64,000 nt of DNA from a virus. The translations under genes and the position numbers were made by a program. The stretch lies in the IMG/VR virus record IMGVR_UViG_3300017971_002536, positions 62,001 through 126,000 of that record; one strand, written 5' to 3'. This document shows positions 1-8,870 of this stretch, piece by piece (within the stretch, counting starts at the first letter, position 1; every line of letters starts with the position of its first letter). Below the pieces are notes generated by a model. That model ran no database searches. It was given only the letters and a program-made list of their open reading frames with translations, and was not told where the DNA came from.

Positions 1-1875
1 CTTTATATCATTTTCATTTCTATAAAAATATCTTTCATCTTTATTTGGTTTTTTACCATCACGCCAAAATACGCCACCAGCATCATCAGATTCCAAATCT
101 CTACCCCTAACATTTGATTCTTCCTCAGCCGCTTCATCCGTCTTTTCCTCTAAAGCAACATCAGGTTCAAATCTCAAGTTTCTCAACACTCTATCTACAG
201 TATTACCATATACTGATGTAACACCACTATCCGAATCGGCACTATATACCATATTTTGTGATTTTTCTTTATCTTTATTTTTTCCAAAAAAGTAAGTTAA
301 TGCTACTTGATTTGTCATTTTTGATGTAAATCCCACATTTCGTAAAATACTCTCACCACTATAACCACCAAAATTAAAAATCTCATTATTCTTGGCTTCG
401 TCGTCTTTATTACTCATTAACATTCCTACGTCGGCTAATGATTTTCTACTTACATACTTTTGATCTATAATATGAGACTTACTTTCGCCAAGGGCGTTCG
501 TTTGTATCTTTAAATCCCATAAATCAAATAATGAATTCCTAACCTTGTTCATCATTTTCATTACTGCTTCTTCAAGAGTCTCACTCGTGTTAAATGAATC
601 AACTACTAAACTTCTTTTCAAATATACATTCTTTAAAAATCCATCTTTTAACGGATCAATTTCACCAAACAAATCTTTATTATAATCGTCAGGTGGAGTA
701 GGAAATGGTATCATAGTAGCATTATTATTGTTATTAATAAGTACATCCGAACTACGAGAATATAAAAAATCTCCATCATTCGACACTTTTGTTTGTGAAC
801 TATCCATTTCAAAAGCGAAAAACTTTGGATCACCATTAACTATCGGACAACCATGTTTATTTATTATTTTCTTTTCTATAAATTCCCACGACATAAAAAC
901 ATCGCCTTCAGTATCAGGTATATGTGTTATTGTAGGTGAAAGTAAACTACCAAAAAAACTTACACTTGTAGTTCCTTCAACATCTTCTACTTTTACAAGA
1001 TGTCTTTTATCGTCAAGACTATCTATTTGTTTTCCTAAATTTTCTTGACTAAATGCTTTTTCAGTAAATTCTCGTATACCATATACTTTCTTATCATCTT
1101 TTTTCGTCGTTCCTTGATTTTTTACATCCTTGTTTAAATTCAAGGCTAACATAGTCTCACCAAATGTAGTTAACTCGGTCGTACAAGTAAAACTACCATC
1201 TTCATTCATATTCCATGTCCAATTCGTGATAATACCAATAAAGAAATCTTGATTTCCGGCGTAGGCTCTATTGTCACCTTTCAAAACAACTTTTTTCATA
1301 ACTTCAGCAGGATAACGATATAATTCAGCCATTGCTACATCGTCCTCAAAATTTACACCAACCGGAATTTGACCTATATTCGACCAACCCCATTCTACCA
1401 TTACACTTATTCCTGGCGTCAACCAATAAGGCATCAAAATGTCCAAATCCTCTACACTTGGACAAACCCAATTTATTGTGATCTTCCTCAATGATCCATA
1501 TTCACCTTTACTGGCTACTGAAATCGATTCTATACCTGGCATCGGTCTATCTAACAACTCTCGTCCTTTCGCCACTCGTTGATAAACGGGCTCAAAACCA
1601 CCACGCGTGGCGCCTGACGGACGAAGTAAACCACCTACCATTATGTTGATGTCCTTTCGTATTTCCTCAGGAAAATGACCTGTCTCGGTCACTCCACTGT
1701 TGCCAACTTTTCTCGTTTGGGATGTTACTCGTACAGCATTTGACACTGCTCGTACCCAAACGGCACGCGGTTTGTTGTCCTCGCCGAATGTTTGGTTTTT
1801 TCGTCTCAATAACTCTTTCTTGATGTTTGGATGAAAATCACCTAATACCGGCCATGTCCTAAATTCATTCGCCAT
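1..1875 (-). CDS. Large virion structural protein, probably baseplate/hub (3' end outside window)
   Basis: The minus-strand frame is open from an ATG at 1875 to the left edge (625 codons, no stop), so this gene is partial. The start lies just upstream of the stop of nothing else and directly after the gp53-like gene (3-base gap). I do not recognise a named family with certainty. The first third contains a compact segment with a PGIESISVAS motif, then TINWVCPSVEDLDILMPYW and a TPGISVMVEWGWS motif. Such segments occur in hub or tube-type tail proteins of large phages. The remainder is rich in D/E/K/N. Its position after tape measure and gp53-like genes supports a baseplate or tail-hub role. The function is an inference; the reading frame itself is certain. 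Confidence 0.7.
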   Translation of the reverse strand, partial: MANEFRTWPVLGDFHPNIKKELLRRKNQTFGEDNKPRAVWVRAVSNAVRVTSQTRKVGNSGVTETGHFPEEIRKDINIMVGGLLRPSGATRGGFEPVYQRVAKGRELLDRPMPGIESISVASKGEYGSLRKITINWVCPSVEDLDILMPYWLTPGISVMVEWGWSNIGQIPVGVNFEDDVAMAELYRYPAEVMKKVVLKGDNRAYAGNQDFFIGIITNWTWNMNEDGSFTCTTELTTFGETMLALNLNKDVKNQGTTKKDDKKVYGIREFTEKAFSQENLGKQIDSLDDKRHLVKVEDVEGTTSVSFFGSLLSPTITHIPDTEGDVFMSWEFIEKKIINKHGCPIVNGDPKFFAFEMDSSQTKVSNDGDFLYSRSSDVLINNNNNATMIPFPTPPDDYNKDLFGEIDPLKDGFLKNVYLKRSLVVDSFNTSETLEEAVMKMMNKVRNSLFDLWDLKIQTNALGESKSHIIDQKYVSRKSLADVGMLMSNKDDEAKNNEIFNFGGYSGESILRNVGFTSKMTNQVALTYFFGKNKDKEKSQNMVYSADSDSGVTSVYGNTVDRVLRNLRFEPDVALEEKTDEAAEEESNVRGRDLESDDAGGVFWRDGKKPNKDERYFYRNENDIK

Positions 1876-1878
1876 TTA

Positions 1879-2187
1879 TTACCTCGTTTGATTTATTATT
1901 TCTAAATCAGAAAATATTTTTGATAGATTTTGTGGAATTCTAAGCTGTGTGCCAGGAATAACATTTAATGTTCCTTTTCCAACATGATTTGCTTGAGCAA
2001 TAATCCACCATAAATTTACATCATTGTAATATCGGCTCGCCAGTAAATCGAGACGATCTCCAATGTTTGTAATAATATAAATATCACTATCATCAATTTC
2101 AATTTGTGGATATAACGTTGAATCAAATTTCCTAAAGTTTTTATCCTTGTCTCGTGTTACATTTGTCGATTCATATCTATATGGCAT
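1879..2187 (-). CDS. 53: Baseplate wedge protein with LysM-like domain (T4 gp53-like)
   Basis: A 102-residue protein. Residues about 38-90 form a LysM-like module: an IYIITNIGDRLDLLASRYY segment, then WWIIAQANH and an IPGTQLRIP turn. This spacing is typical of the small LysM-fold wedge protein gp53 of T4-like phages, which locks neighbouring baseplate wedges together. The start ATG overlaps the stop of the 743-residue gene upstream (shared base at 2187), suggesting translational coupling. Other LysM tail proteins, such as tail-tube-hub connectors of non-T4 myophages, look similar, so the exact gp53 equivalence is moderately sure. Confidence 0.65.
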   Translation of the reverse strand: MPYRYESTNVTRDKDKNFRKFDSTLYPQIEIDDSDIYIITNIGDRLDLLASRYYNDVNLWWIIAQANHVGKGTLNVIPGTQLRIPQNLSKIFSDLEIINQTR

Positions 2188-4418
2188 TATAATGCTCCTG
2201 TATCATTTTGTGGATTTGAATTTGGATTTGTACCTTCCTCTTGCCATTTCTTCACTGCACTATAAAATGGTGAAGTTGAACTCAATGGTTTCTTTTCAAG
2301 TCCAAATGGTGTAAATCCATTTACACTAACTCGTATCAATCTTGGAAGTTTCGCCACTTGTATCTTGTCTATATCAGTTACTGCTTGTGGTTGTTCTTGT
2401 CTCAACTCCCAAGTCGCTTCGTCGTCAATCGTTACGGTCATACCGCCCATCATTATTCCAGGTACATCAGTAAATAAATCACCGATTGTAAGTTTTATGA
2501 ATGGTGCTTCCATATAATTACCTGATCGTCTTGATAAACCTCTATACTTTGGATAGTTCAATCCAATAAGATAATTCAATTTTTCATATAAAGGTTTCAA
2601 CTCTTTTGGCGAAAATGGAACAATAGAGAAACTAAAATTAATTGACCTTTCAGCACCACTATATGTATAAACATTATCAGCTCTACCAATATACTTTTTA
2701 CCATTCCATGTAGGTGTAATGTTATCAGTTATCCCTGTTAAATTAGCACGAAATACTATCCATTTTTGTTCATTTATATGAAAGAACTTGAAAGGTATCA
2801 TATCACTAAATTCTCTCTCAATACCTTTATCATCTGTTTCAAGATTTTCGCCATATGGAAGTTGATTGACTAAATCACCCTTTCGATCCTCGGCTCTTGG
2901 GGCACCCGATCGAGCCATTCCATATCCCTTCGGACTGTGTATGATCCTCAATCCCTTTTGAACGGGTTTATTCCTATCATCGTCGATGATCGATTGTACA
3001 TACTTCGTGTAAGGTTTTCTATCATCTAATGACGGTGTAAGATTTTCGATGTCCGCCGTTCCCTCTTTGTCGCCAGTCCTCTTTTTCATTACATCGCCGT
3101 AGGCCTGCATGTACTGGTTCACTGTAGGTATATCATCTTGCGGATTGAATAATATACGTTGATCGTCAAAACCATCTTGATAACCCGCAGCAGTTTCTAA
3201 CTTGTCACGGGACGCAAATGTAAATCCCTTTGGTGGCGATTCCGTACCACTTCCTACCTTCGTTACTTTTTCTATCGCCTCAAGTACGGCATTTAGTGGA
3301 GATTCACTCAAATCTACAGCATATGTGTCAAGTAATTCTCCATCTTCATTCAATACTCGTATCTCATTTCCATTATACGCAGCATATGGAAATGTCGCAT
3401 TATATTTATTGTATATTTTTATTTTTTCTGCTTTTGACAAAATACCATATCCAAATAATCTCAAAATCGTATTAGCATAAGGTATCTTCCTCAACAAATC
3501 TTGTAAAAAACTTGTACCACTATTATTTTGATTTATCGTTATTTGAGCATCTAATATAGGATTGAAACCGGACGCTTTTGTAAATCTAAATGCTTGAGCA
3601 GCAAGTCCTATATTCCTATACATTTCTTCGCCAGGTGTAAGACGATTACTCGTTGGCATTCCTGCTCCATCTGGCCCAATAGGATATAAATAACGATTTG
3701 GATTTATACTCTCCCACGTCGAAGCATTCATCATGTAATCACGACCACTAAACGCATAATTTACACCAGGTAAATCATCGTTCGCTATCTTTGAAGAAGC
3801 AAGCGGTGATTGATTTACATTCCTACTTTTCATGTCGGTCGTCCAAATCGCTTCGGTGTAGTTAGCTGGAACTGAACCCATGATAAAGTTTGTTGGTAAT
3901 CCAAATAAAGAATCAACATTCATGTGTCGTCGTTCATGATAATCGACAAGTGGAATAGTATTGCTGAACACAGACAATGGATTATATAACTTCGATTCTA
4001 ATGTCGGATTTACTAACTGCATAGCTACTTGAGTCGCAGCAAAATTCATTCCCTTTGGAGAAACTAAAAAATTCGCCGTGGCTTCTCGTCTCGTGTTCGT
4101 GTAATCCAATTTCGTAGAATACTGATCTCTTGATTCATTTGGTTTTATGAATACTAATGGTTCAGCATGTTGTCCAAGATAATTCGCTTTTAATAAAGGA
4201 GCATTCGTGTAATGTTCCTCAGCCATTTGACGAATAGTTGATTCAGGTAATGGATCAGATGATACCGGAGTCTTTGTAATTTGATTAAGTTTGAAATCCG
4301 TTTCCGATCCTGCAGTTTTATTCAATGTAAATCCTGTCGCATCCCTATTATCCATAAAGTCAACGGTTTTTCCAACTCCACGAAATATACTTCTATTATA
4401 TAAATCTATTAAACTCAC
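2187..4418 (-). CDS. Large baseplate/tail structural protein, possible tube-initiator type
   Basis: A 743-residue protein starting at GTG (4418) behind GGAGAAATTAA, the usual ribosome site of this genome. No signal peptide or membrane segment is visible. The C-terminal third has a recognisable arrangement: an INFSFSIVPFSPKELKPLY strand/helix, a KLNYLIGLNYPKYRG segment, a PFIKLTIGDLF strand, a PGIMMGGMTVTIDDEATWEL stretch and LPRLIRVSVNGFTPFG. These alternating strands resemble tail-tube-like domains in baseplate cap or initiator proteins of large myophages (the role of T4 gp48/gp54). It lies between the tape measure and the LysM wedge gene, as expected for such a part. The family name is my inference. 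Confidence 0.55.
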   Translation of the reverse strand: MSLIDLYNRSIFRGVGKTVDFMDNRDATGFTLNKTAGSETDFKLNQITKTPVSSDPLPESTIRQMAEEHYTNAPLLKANYLGQHAEPLVFIKPNESRDQYSTKLDYTNTRREATANFLVSPKGMNFAATQVAMQLVNPTLESKLYNPLSVFSNTIPLVDYHERRHMNVDSLFGLPTNFIMGSVPANYTEAIWTTDMKSRNVNQSPLASSKIANDDLPGVNYAFSGRDYMMNASTWESINPNRYLYPIGPDGAGMPTSNRLTPGEEMYRNIGLAAQAFRFTKASGFNPILDAQITINQNNSGTSFLQDLLRKIPYANTILRLFGYGILSKAEKIKIYNKYNATFPYAAYNGNEIRVLNEDGELLDTYAVDLSESPLNAVLEAIEKVTKVGSGTESPPKGFTFASRDKLETAAGYQDGFDDQRILFNPQDDIPTVNQYMQAYGDVMKKRTGDKEGTADIENLTPSLDDRKPYTKYVQSIIDDDRNKPVQKGLRIIHSPKGYGMARSGAPRAEDRKGDLVNQLPYGENLETDDKGIEREFSDMIPFKFFHINEQKWIVFRANLTGITDNITPTWNGKKYIGRADNVYTYSGAERSINFSFSIVPFSPKELKPLYEKLNYLIGLNYPKYRGLSRRSGNYMEAPFIKLTIGDLFTDVPGIMMGGMTVTIDDEATWELRQEQPQAVTDIDKIQVAKLPRLIRVSVNGFTPFGLEKKPLSSTSPFYSAVKKWQEEGTNPNSNPQNDTGAL

Positions 4419-4432
4419 TTAATTTCTCCATT

Positions 4433-6625
4433 TTACGCTTTACGAGCTTCTTTGGATAACCATTCACCTATTTTTGCACCATTAAGTTTCAAATCTATTC
4501 CATCTACAAATAATTCCTCTATATCATCAAGTTTCTTTACTACATCGTCTAATGAAACATTTACTTGTGTTCCCTCTACATATGTTCCAAGTGCTCCTGC
4601 AGCTGCAGCAGCGAAAGGAATACCACCACCTACGGTCGCAACATTCAAGGCTTGTACCGCTTCAGCAGCATCACCGATTACTCCAAACTTCGTTGATAAC
4701 TCAATAATTTGTCCTAATCCACTTGCAATAGATTCAAGTCCATTTCCTATACTATTTATTCCTTCGCCCAATACCCAAAAGGCTCCACCTAACGCGGTGA
4801 TCACTCCAACCGCTACTCCCATAAGAATAAGTTGTGGACCTGTGAGTAATGACCCAAGAGCAAACATGGCCGCGGTTAAACCAATAAGAGCTGTACCTGC
4901 AATCGCTAAATCTTCCCATGTCACGTCAGCAAATTGCTGTAACGCTTTTCCAAGTAAGAAAATACTACCTGCTAAAACGACCATCAATACTGCTCCCTTA
5001 GCTATAGCACTCCAAGATAAACCACCAAATACATTTCCCATAATTCCACCTTGACCAAACCCAGGAAGTTTTAACTTACCTAATCCACTCATAGCTGCTC
5101 GTAATCCCCAAATCGCTGCTGCAGCAAGTCCTGCGGTAGCAATAAATTTTACTAACGTCATTGTCCAATGTTCAGTTTGACCTGCAGCATCACCGGCTTG
5201 AGGCAACCAACCACCTAATACATCAAATATAGCATTCATTCCATCCGCTATACCACCTAATACATTTGCTAATACAGTAAATGTAGGAGCAAGGAATGTG
5301 GCTACAAAATTACCAAGTTTCACTAAAGCATTTGTTAATTGTGTTAATCCGGACATTACTTGTTTATTCGTTCCTAATACCTCTTGTAATGACATCCCTT
5401 TCGCCATTGCTTCGGCAGCGGTGATTTGTCCGTTCGTTAACTTCGTTAATAATTCTTGTCGAGAAATCATTTTACCTAACTCACCCGCACTCATTCCAAA
5501 GGCTTCTGCTAACGCTCGACGTTGAATGACGTTCATTTCTTCAAATTCTGCTTGTGATCCAACTTGTTTCAAAATCTCTTGTTGCATTCCAGCTAAATCA
5601 CCTTGAAGTGCTAACGCTCTAGCACGTTCAGTGTTGATTTGTCTACCGGTTAACAACATAGCATTCATTTGATTTTCAATAGAACTTTCAAACTCAAGTA
5701 ACTTGTCAGCAGCTCCTACTACCGTTCCTATACTTACACCTAATTGTCTCGCTTGTACAGCAGCAATAACAATGTTGTTACCACTATCTTTCATATAACC
5801 TGCTAATGCTTCTGCATTATCAGCTATATCCTTCATTACCATGTTTCTCGCCACTCCGGCACTCTCAGATAATGTGGATGTAAACTTTATCATATTTGTC
5901 GCCATTTCCTCAGATCCAGCAGTAATAGTCATTAATGACGACATAAGATTTGTCGCTTCGTCGGCAGAAATTCCCATCGTTACACTTAATATAGCCGTGT
6001 TCTTTACTAAATCCCTTGAAATAAACTCAATCGAACCAAACTCTTGTGTTAATGCTTGTGTGTATTCTAATGTCTCTTGTTGACTTATTCCTAAATGACC
6101 CAACTCAGCAGCCACTCCCATAGCTTGATTATTTAATCTTTGAAACTGATCACCAACTATACCGGTCGTCTTACGAAATTCTTCCCCTCTCTTGTTCCAA
6201 TCAACAAACATTTTCGCTATGAGCGCTACACCAGCAATCATCAATACCAATGGATTTGTCACAATTCCCCACAAACGTCCGGCGAAAGCAGCAACACTCA
6301 TTTGCATTTCCTGCCATCGATTAGCAGATTGTTCTGACGCATCGTTGAATGACTTTTGTAAATCTAATCTATTTTCTGCGGTCTTTAAAATCTCTTTTTG
6401 TGTTTGTTGAAATTTCTTCGCTTCAGATACAGTAAGTTTCTTATCCCTACTTAATTGTGCTTCAATCAACCACATTTGTTTCGCCTTGGAAACGGTACTA
6501 CCCAATATATCATTATTCTCTTTGGAAAGTTTCTTTATCTCAGAATAAATTTTACCGGTGTCGGACATCAACCCGCGTAATTCTTTCGCTGATTTTACTT
6601 GATCGTTTAAGCCTTCATTCGCCAT
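4433..6625 (-). CDS. Tail tape measure protein
   Basis: A 730-residue protein with the usual tape-measure pattern. An N-terminal helical part rich in K/E/Q/A (residues about 1-115) is followed by a hydrophobic segment around residues 118-140 (WGIVTNPLVLMIAGVALIA). A long helical region follows, with many Ala/Gln/Met, and then a hydrophobic, glycine-rich C-terminal third with several membrane-like stretches such as AVLMVVLAGSIFLLG and LILMGVAVGVITALGG. In myophages this protein fixes tail length inside the tube and assists DNA entry. Here it is encoded between baseplate genes and downstream of the hub-like genes, as for T4 gp29. GGAG precedes the ATG. The call is strong for function; the one-to-one match to gp29 is inferred. 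Confidence 0.85.
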   Translation of the reverse strand: MANEGLNDQVKSAKELRGLMSDTGKIYSEIKKLSKENNDILGSTVSKAKQMWLIEAQLSRDKKLTVSEAKKFQQTQKEILKTAENRLDLQKSFNDASEQSANRWQEMQMSVAAFAGRLWGIVTNPLVLMIAGVALIAKMFVDWNKRGEEFRKTTGIVGDQFQRLNNQAMGVAAELGHLGISQQETLEYTQALTQEFGSIEFISRDLVKNTAILSVTMGISADEATNLMSSLMTITAGSEEMATNMIKFTSTLSESAGVARNMVMKDIADNAEALAGYMKDSGNNIVIAAVQARQLGVSIGTVVGAADKLLEFESSIENQMNAMLLTGRQINTERARALALQGDLAGMQQEILKQVGSQAEFEEMNVIQRRALAEAFGMSAGELGKMISRQELLTKLTNGQITAAEAMAKGMSLQEVLGTNKQVMSGLTQLTNALVKLGNFVATFLAPTFTVLANVLGGIADGMNAIFDVLGGWLPQAGDAAGQTEHWTMTLVKFIATAGLAAAAIWGLRAAMSGLGKLKLPGFGQGGIMGNVFGGLSWSAIAKGAVLMVVLAGSIFLLGKALQQFADVTWEDLAIAGTALIGLTAAMFALGSLLTGPQLILMGVAVGVITALGGAFWVLGEGINSIGNGLESIASGLGQIIELSTKFGVIGDAAEAVQALNVATVGGGIPFAAAAAGALGTYVEGTQVNVSLDDVVKKLDDIEELFVDGIDLKLNGAKIGEWLSKEARKA

Positions 6626-6638
6626 CTATTATCTCCAA

Positions 6639-6896
6639 TTATACATTAAAACCTTGTTGTCTTAATGATTTGTCGGCTTTCTCTTTTGCAGCTCTAACCA
6701 TTTCTTTACCATATTTCTTTTCTAAATACTTGATCATATTTTGATATGATTTGTCGGCGTCTTTTATCTTCTTAACTAATTCTTTGTCAGTAGATACCTT
6801 AGAAGTAACCTTTTCCGGTTTTCCACTAAATATAGCTCCAAGAATGAATGAAATTAACTTACTAATTTTTTCTTCCTTTATTACATCTTTCGCCAT
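6639..6896 (-). CDS. Small lysine-rich protein, unknown
   Basis: An 85-residue protein with the sequence character of a helical basic protein: many Lys/Glu, a central FILGAIFSGKPEKV segment and a C-terminal helix with EKKYGKEMVRAAKEKADKS. I do not recognise it. It is the first gene after a late-type promoter at 6926-6935 and directly precedes the tape measure gene (13-base gap). It may be an assembly helper or chaperone for the tape measure, but only the position suggests this. Confidence 0.7.
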   Translation of the reverse strand: MAKDVIKEEKISKLISFILGAIFSGKPEKVTSKVSTDKELVKKIKDADKSYQNMIKYLEKKYGKEMVRAAKEKADKSLRQQGFNV

Positions 6897-6925
6897 GAAT
6901 GCTCTCCAAGTTGGTTTTATCTACC

Positions 6926-6935
6926 TATAAATATA
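6926..6935 (-). promoter_or_regulatory. Late-type promoter upstream of tape-measure operon
   Basis: Read on the minus strand this is TATATTTATA, preceded directly by GTGTTTCAT. The same TTTC-box plus TATATTTATA arrangement occurs before other virion operons in this window. It lies about 30 bases upstream of the ATG at 6896. A terminator for the preceding unit lies just upstream (6966-6991). Confidence 0.6.
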
Positions 6936-6965
6936 ATGAAACACTATTTTTACCTAAATAAAAAA

Positions 6966-6991
6966 TCCCCACAAAATTACTTTGTAGGGAT
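6966..6991 (-). terminator. Rho-independent terminator overlapping a coding end
   Basis: On the minus strand a stem (TCCCTACAAA paired with TTTGTGGGGA, one mismatch) is followed by a run of T (ATTTTTTATTT). The stem begins inside the last codons of the 81-residue gene whose stop is at 6977-6979. Termination and the gene end are therefore superimposed. Confidence 0.7.
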
Positions 6992-7222
6992 TTTATCAAA
7001 TCTTACACCATTATATCTCTTTGGAGTCGGAAATGGTGATTCTCCCTTAACCGTCCCCGGGTTTTGTTGTGCAGTTTCAGCAGCTTCCTTTTCATTCTGT
7101 TTTGCTGAGTCCAATAACCTCAAGAAATACTTACGCTTCTCGACCGGAAGATCATATACATCTTTGAAAGGAAATCCACCACTTGAGTAATAACACAAGT
7201 TGAAAATTTCCTCATGAAACAT
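6977..7222 (-). CDS. Small baseplate hub assembly protein (T4 gp51-like)
   Basis: An 81-residue protein. Its N-terminal half (FHEEIFNLCYYSSGG, FPFKDVYDLPVEKRKYFLR) has the pattern 'open helix, GGF, D-V-Y-x-L-P-V, K/R-Y-F-L'. I associate this with gp51, the hub assembly catalyst of T4-like phages, which is also encoded beside gp26. The C-terminal half is polar and proline-rich and probably disordered. It sits 4 bases downstream of the gp26-like gene, supporting a joint role in building the hub. T4 gp51 itself is much longer (about 249 residues, from memory), so this would be a reduced form; an unrelated small protein is possible. Confidence 0.45.
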   Translation of the reverse strand: MFHEEIFNLCYYSSGGFPFKDVYDLPVEKRKYFLRLLDSAKQNEKEAAETAQQNPGTVKGESPFPTPKRYNGVRFDKIPTK

Positions 7223-7226
7223 CGAT

Positions 7227-8042
7227 CTATAGCCTTCCGGATGGCCAAAAAAAGCTGATCCCTAAAGGAATGTCCATGTTATCACTAAACTCGCATCCAG
7301 CACACTCAAACTCAAAACTTGCGTCTACGTCTGGCGTACATCGGCTAATTTCCCTTCTTAGCGCGAGAGAATCCCGTGATAACATACCCTCAACAAATGA
7401 TGTAACTAATGCTCTACTTGTTTCACCATCAACGGAAACAACAGCATATTTCAAACGAGTTGTAATCTCAGAATCTTCCTTTACAACTTGTTTCTTCTTT
7501 TTTACCTTTAATTCTTCCTCAATCTTCCTTTCATCGTCGTGTGTCAATAACTTGAATACAACTTTCTTTTTACTCGCAGGTAGATCAAATTCAAACTCTT
7601 GTTGACCCTCTACAAAAGCATCAAAATCAAAATCACGAGTTTGTACTTCGTTTAAATCAACTGTAATACTTTTATTTATTTCGCCACATTGTGGACAAGT
7701 CACTTGTACCTCGTAATCTGGCCCATACGCCAGGATACGGGACGCGTACATAATACCATTCTTGTCACCTAACAATAATGTCTTGTAATCAATGTCACTC
7801 AATATAATCGATTCCATGAAACGATCTAAGGCAAGTCCTTTTGATAAAAGGTTTTTTGATGTCAAAATATCTTCCTCTTTCGCCGTGGGATATTTTAATT
7901 CAATAACTCCACTTGATAAAGGATTTTCACTTGGATAAAAGAAACCTTTTGAAGGCAATGTGATTTGTTCACTTGGAAAATCACCTTTCTTTTTCTCCAT
8001 ATGCTCACTTTTTAGCTTCTCAACTAATTGTTTTTCATCCAT
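7227..8042 (-). CDS. 26: Baseplate hub protein (T4 gp26-like) with zinc-ribbon-type Cys pairs
   Basis: A 271-residue protein. Recognisable segments are ITLPSKGFFYP near residue 27, an ELKYPTAKEEDIL block near 48, ILAYGPDYEV near 103, and a first CPQC pair (Cys116, Cys119). A second pair CAGC follows near the C-terminus (about 247 and 250). This layout fits the T4-type baseplate family that includes gp26. The two CxxC pairs could bind one zinc ion. The start ATG overlaps the stop of the DUF2283 gene. In T4, gp26 takes part in assembling the hub, an intermediate of the baseplate. Function is from family knowledge; the zinc site is inferred from the cysteines. Confidence 0.65.
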   Translation of the reverse strand: MDEKQLVEKLKSEHMEKKKGDFPSEQITLPSKGFFYPSENPLSSGVIELKYPTAKEEDILTSKNLLSKGLALDRFMESIILSDIDYKTLLLGDKNGIMYASRILAYGPDYEVQVTCPQCGEINKSITVDLNEVQTRDFDFDAFVEGQQEFEFDLPASKKKVVFKLLTHDDERKIEEELKVKKKKQVVKEDSEITTRLKYAVVSVDGETSRALVTSFVEGMLSRDSLALRREISRCTPDVDASFEFECAGCEFSDNMDIPLGISFFWPSGRL

Positions 8043-8224
8043 TATTTACTCCTATCTACTCTTTTACTATAATCTATTATTGTTATACCATTTAGTTCAT
8101 CTGATAATGTATATCTAACAACTATTCCCGGTTGATCTTCAAACGCGGTACATTGTTGTGGTTCACCAAATGTAATATACATAACATCGGCATCTTCATC
8201 GTAATCAAAAGATGGTTCTTTCAT
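8042..8224 (-). CDS. DUF2283 small protein
   Basis: A 60-residue protein with the DUF2283 signature YDEDADVMYITFG near the N-terminus, followed by a V-V-R-Y strand and an I-T-I-I-D-Y strand. DUF2283 proteins are small beta-strand proteins of unknown function, often found near toxin-antitoxin or regulatory genes in bacteria. Here the gene lies between tail tube and baseplate hub genes, with an overlapping TAATG to the hub gene. Its role in a virion operon is unknown. Confidence 0.75.
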   Translation of the reverse strand: MKEPSFDYDEDADVMYITFGEPQQCTAFEDQPGIVVRYTLSDELNGITIIDYSKRVDRSK

Positions 8225-8268
8225 ATTATACTTTCTTGAGATAAGTTAATAACTTTTTACTTATATAA

Positions 8269-8287
8269 GATTAAACTAATGAAACAC
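8269..8287 (-). promoter_or_regulatory. Weak candidate promoter upstream of DUF2283 gene
   Basis: The minus strand reads GTGTTTCAT followed by TAGTTTAATC. The first nine bases equal those before the clear promoter at 6926, and the second block is a degraded TATATTTATA. It lies between a terminator (8309-8327) and the gene start at 8224, where a promoter is expected. The match is partial. Confidence 0.35.
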
Positions 8288-8308
8288 TTCTTTTGTTCCA
8301 TAAAAATA

Positions 8309-8327
8309 GGCGGGAGAATCTCCCGCC
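8309..8327 (-). terminator. Terminator after tail tube gene
   Basis: A perfect GC-rich hairpin, GGCGGGAGA paired with TCTCCCGCC around one base, is followed on the minus strand by TATTTTTATGG. It lies 22 bases downstream of the tail tube stop. Confidence 0.85.
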
Positions 8328-8349
8328 CTTTCCCATTCCGAACACAAAA

Positions 8350-8844
8350 TTAAAATTCTAATACAGCCCAATCATACGCTAATGTCAAACTAATTGAAAG
8401 AGGATCATCAGCAGCAAAATCGTAAGAATCGAAATTGGCACTGACGATTTGTGTGCCGTATAATCTCCACTTTTCAACCAAGTCACCAACAGGACCAATA
8501 CCATAAAGATCAATCTCTTTCTTGTAGAAATCTACATACCCATCACGACCAGTTAAACTTTCGTGATGAAGTCTTACCCATTCCATTACAGACTGAGCAG
8601 CGGAAGGTACAACAGGATCATACAAGGTAATTTCAATCTCTTGCCATTCAGATTTACCTGCGACATATCGTTTGATATTCATGTAATCCAACGTTACTTT
8701 GTTGATTGTGATTGAAGGTTTTGCAGCAGTTTTGATCAACCATGCAGGAATACCATCAATATACATGATAAAACGATTCTTTTGTTTTGGTTGAAATCGT
8801 TCGACCATTAACTCATTGGCTTCTAAAAGTCGTTCAGTTGCCAT
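8350..8844 (-). CDS. 19: Tail tube protein (T4 gp19-like)
   Basis: A 164-residue protein, the same length class as T4 gp19 (163 residues, from memory). It begins with a helical segment, then NRFIMYIDGIPAWLIKTAAKP, ITLYDPVVPSAAQSVMEW, and ends with SLTLAYDWAVLEF. This is the pattern of the T4-like tail tube family: two orthogonal beta sheets that stack as hexamers and form the inner channel of the tail. AGGAG precedes the ATG by 8 bases. A strong terminator follows. A late promoter lies upstream of the small preceding gene, so tube protein can be made at high level. Sheath (gp18) lies about 3.4 kb upstream in transcription order, separated by accessory genes. Confidence 0.9.
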   Translation of the reverse strand: MATERLLEANELMVERFQPKQKNRFIMYIDGIPAWLIKTAAKPSITINKVTLDYMNIKRYVAGKSEWQEIEITLYDPVVPSAAQSVMEWVRLHHESLTGRDGYVDFYKKEIDLYGIGPVGDLVEKWRLYGTQIVSANFDSYDFAADDPLSISLTLAYDWAVLEF

Positions 8845-8870
8845 TTATTTTCTCCTAAAAATTATGTTGT

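Noticed and set aside
728-1048. Plus-strand frame at the left edge
   Set aside because: It lies opposite a 625-codon minus-strand structural gene and lacks a ribosome site.
6926-6935. TATAAATA on the plus strand, the classical T4 late promoter word
   Set aside because: No plus-strand genes follow these sites, and the one plus-strand gene is preceded by TATATTTATA instead. The word is the complement of leftward promoters.
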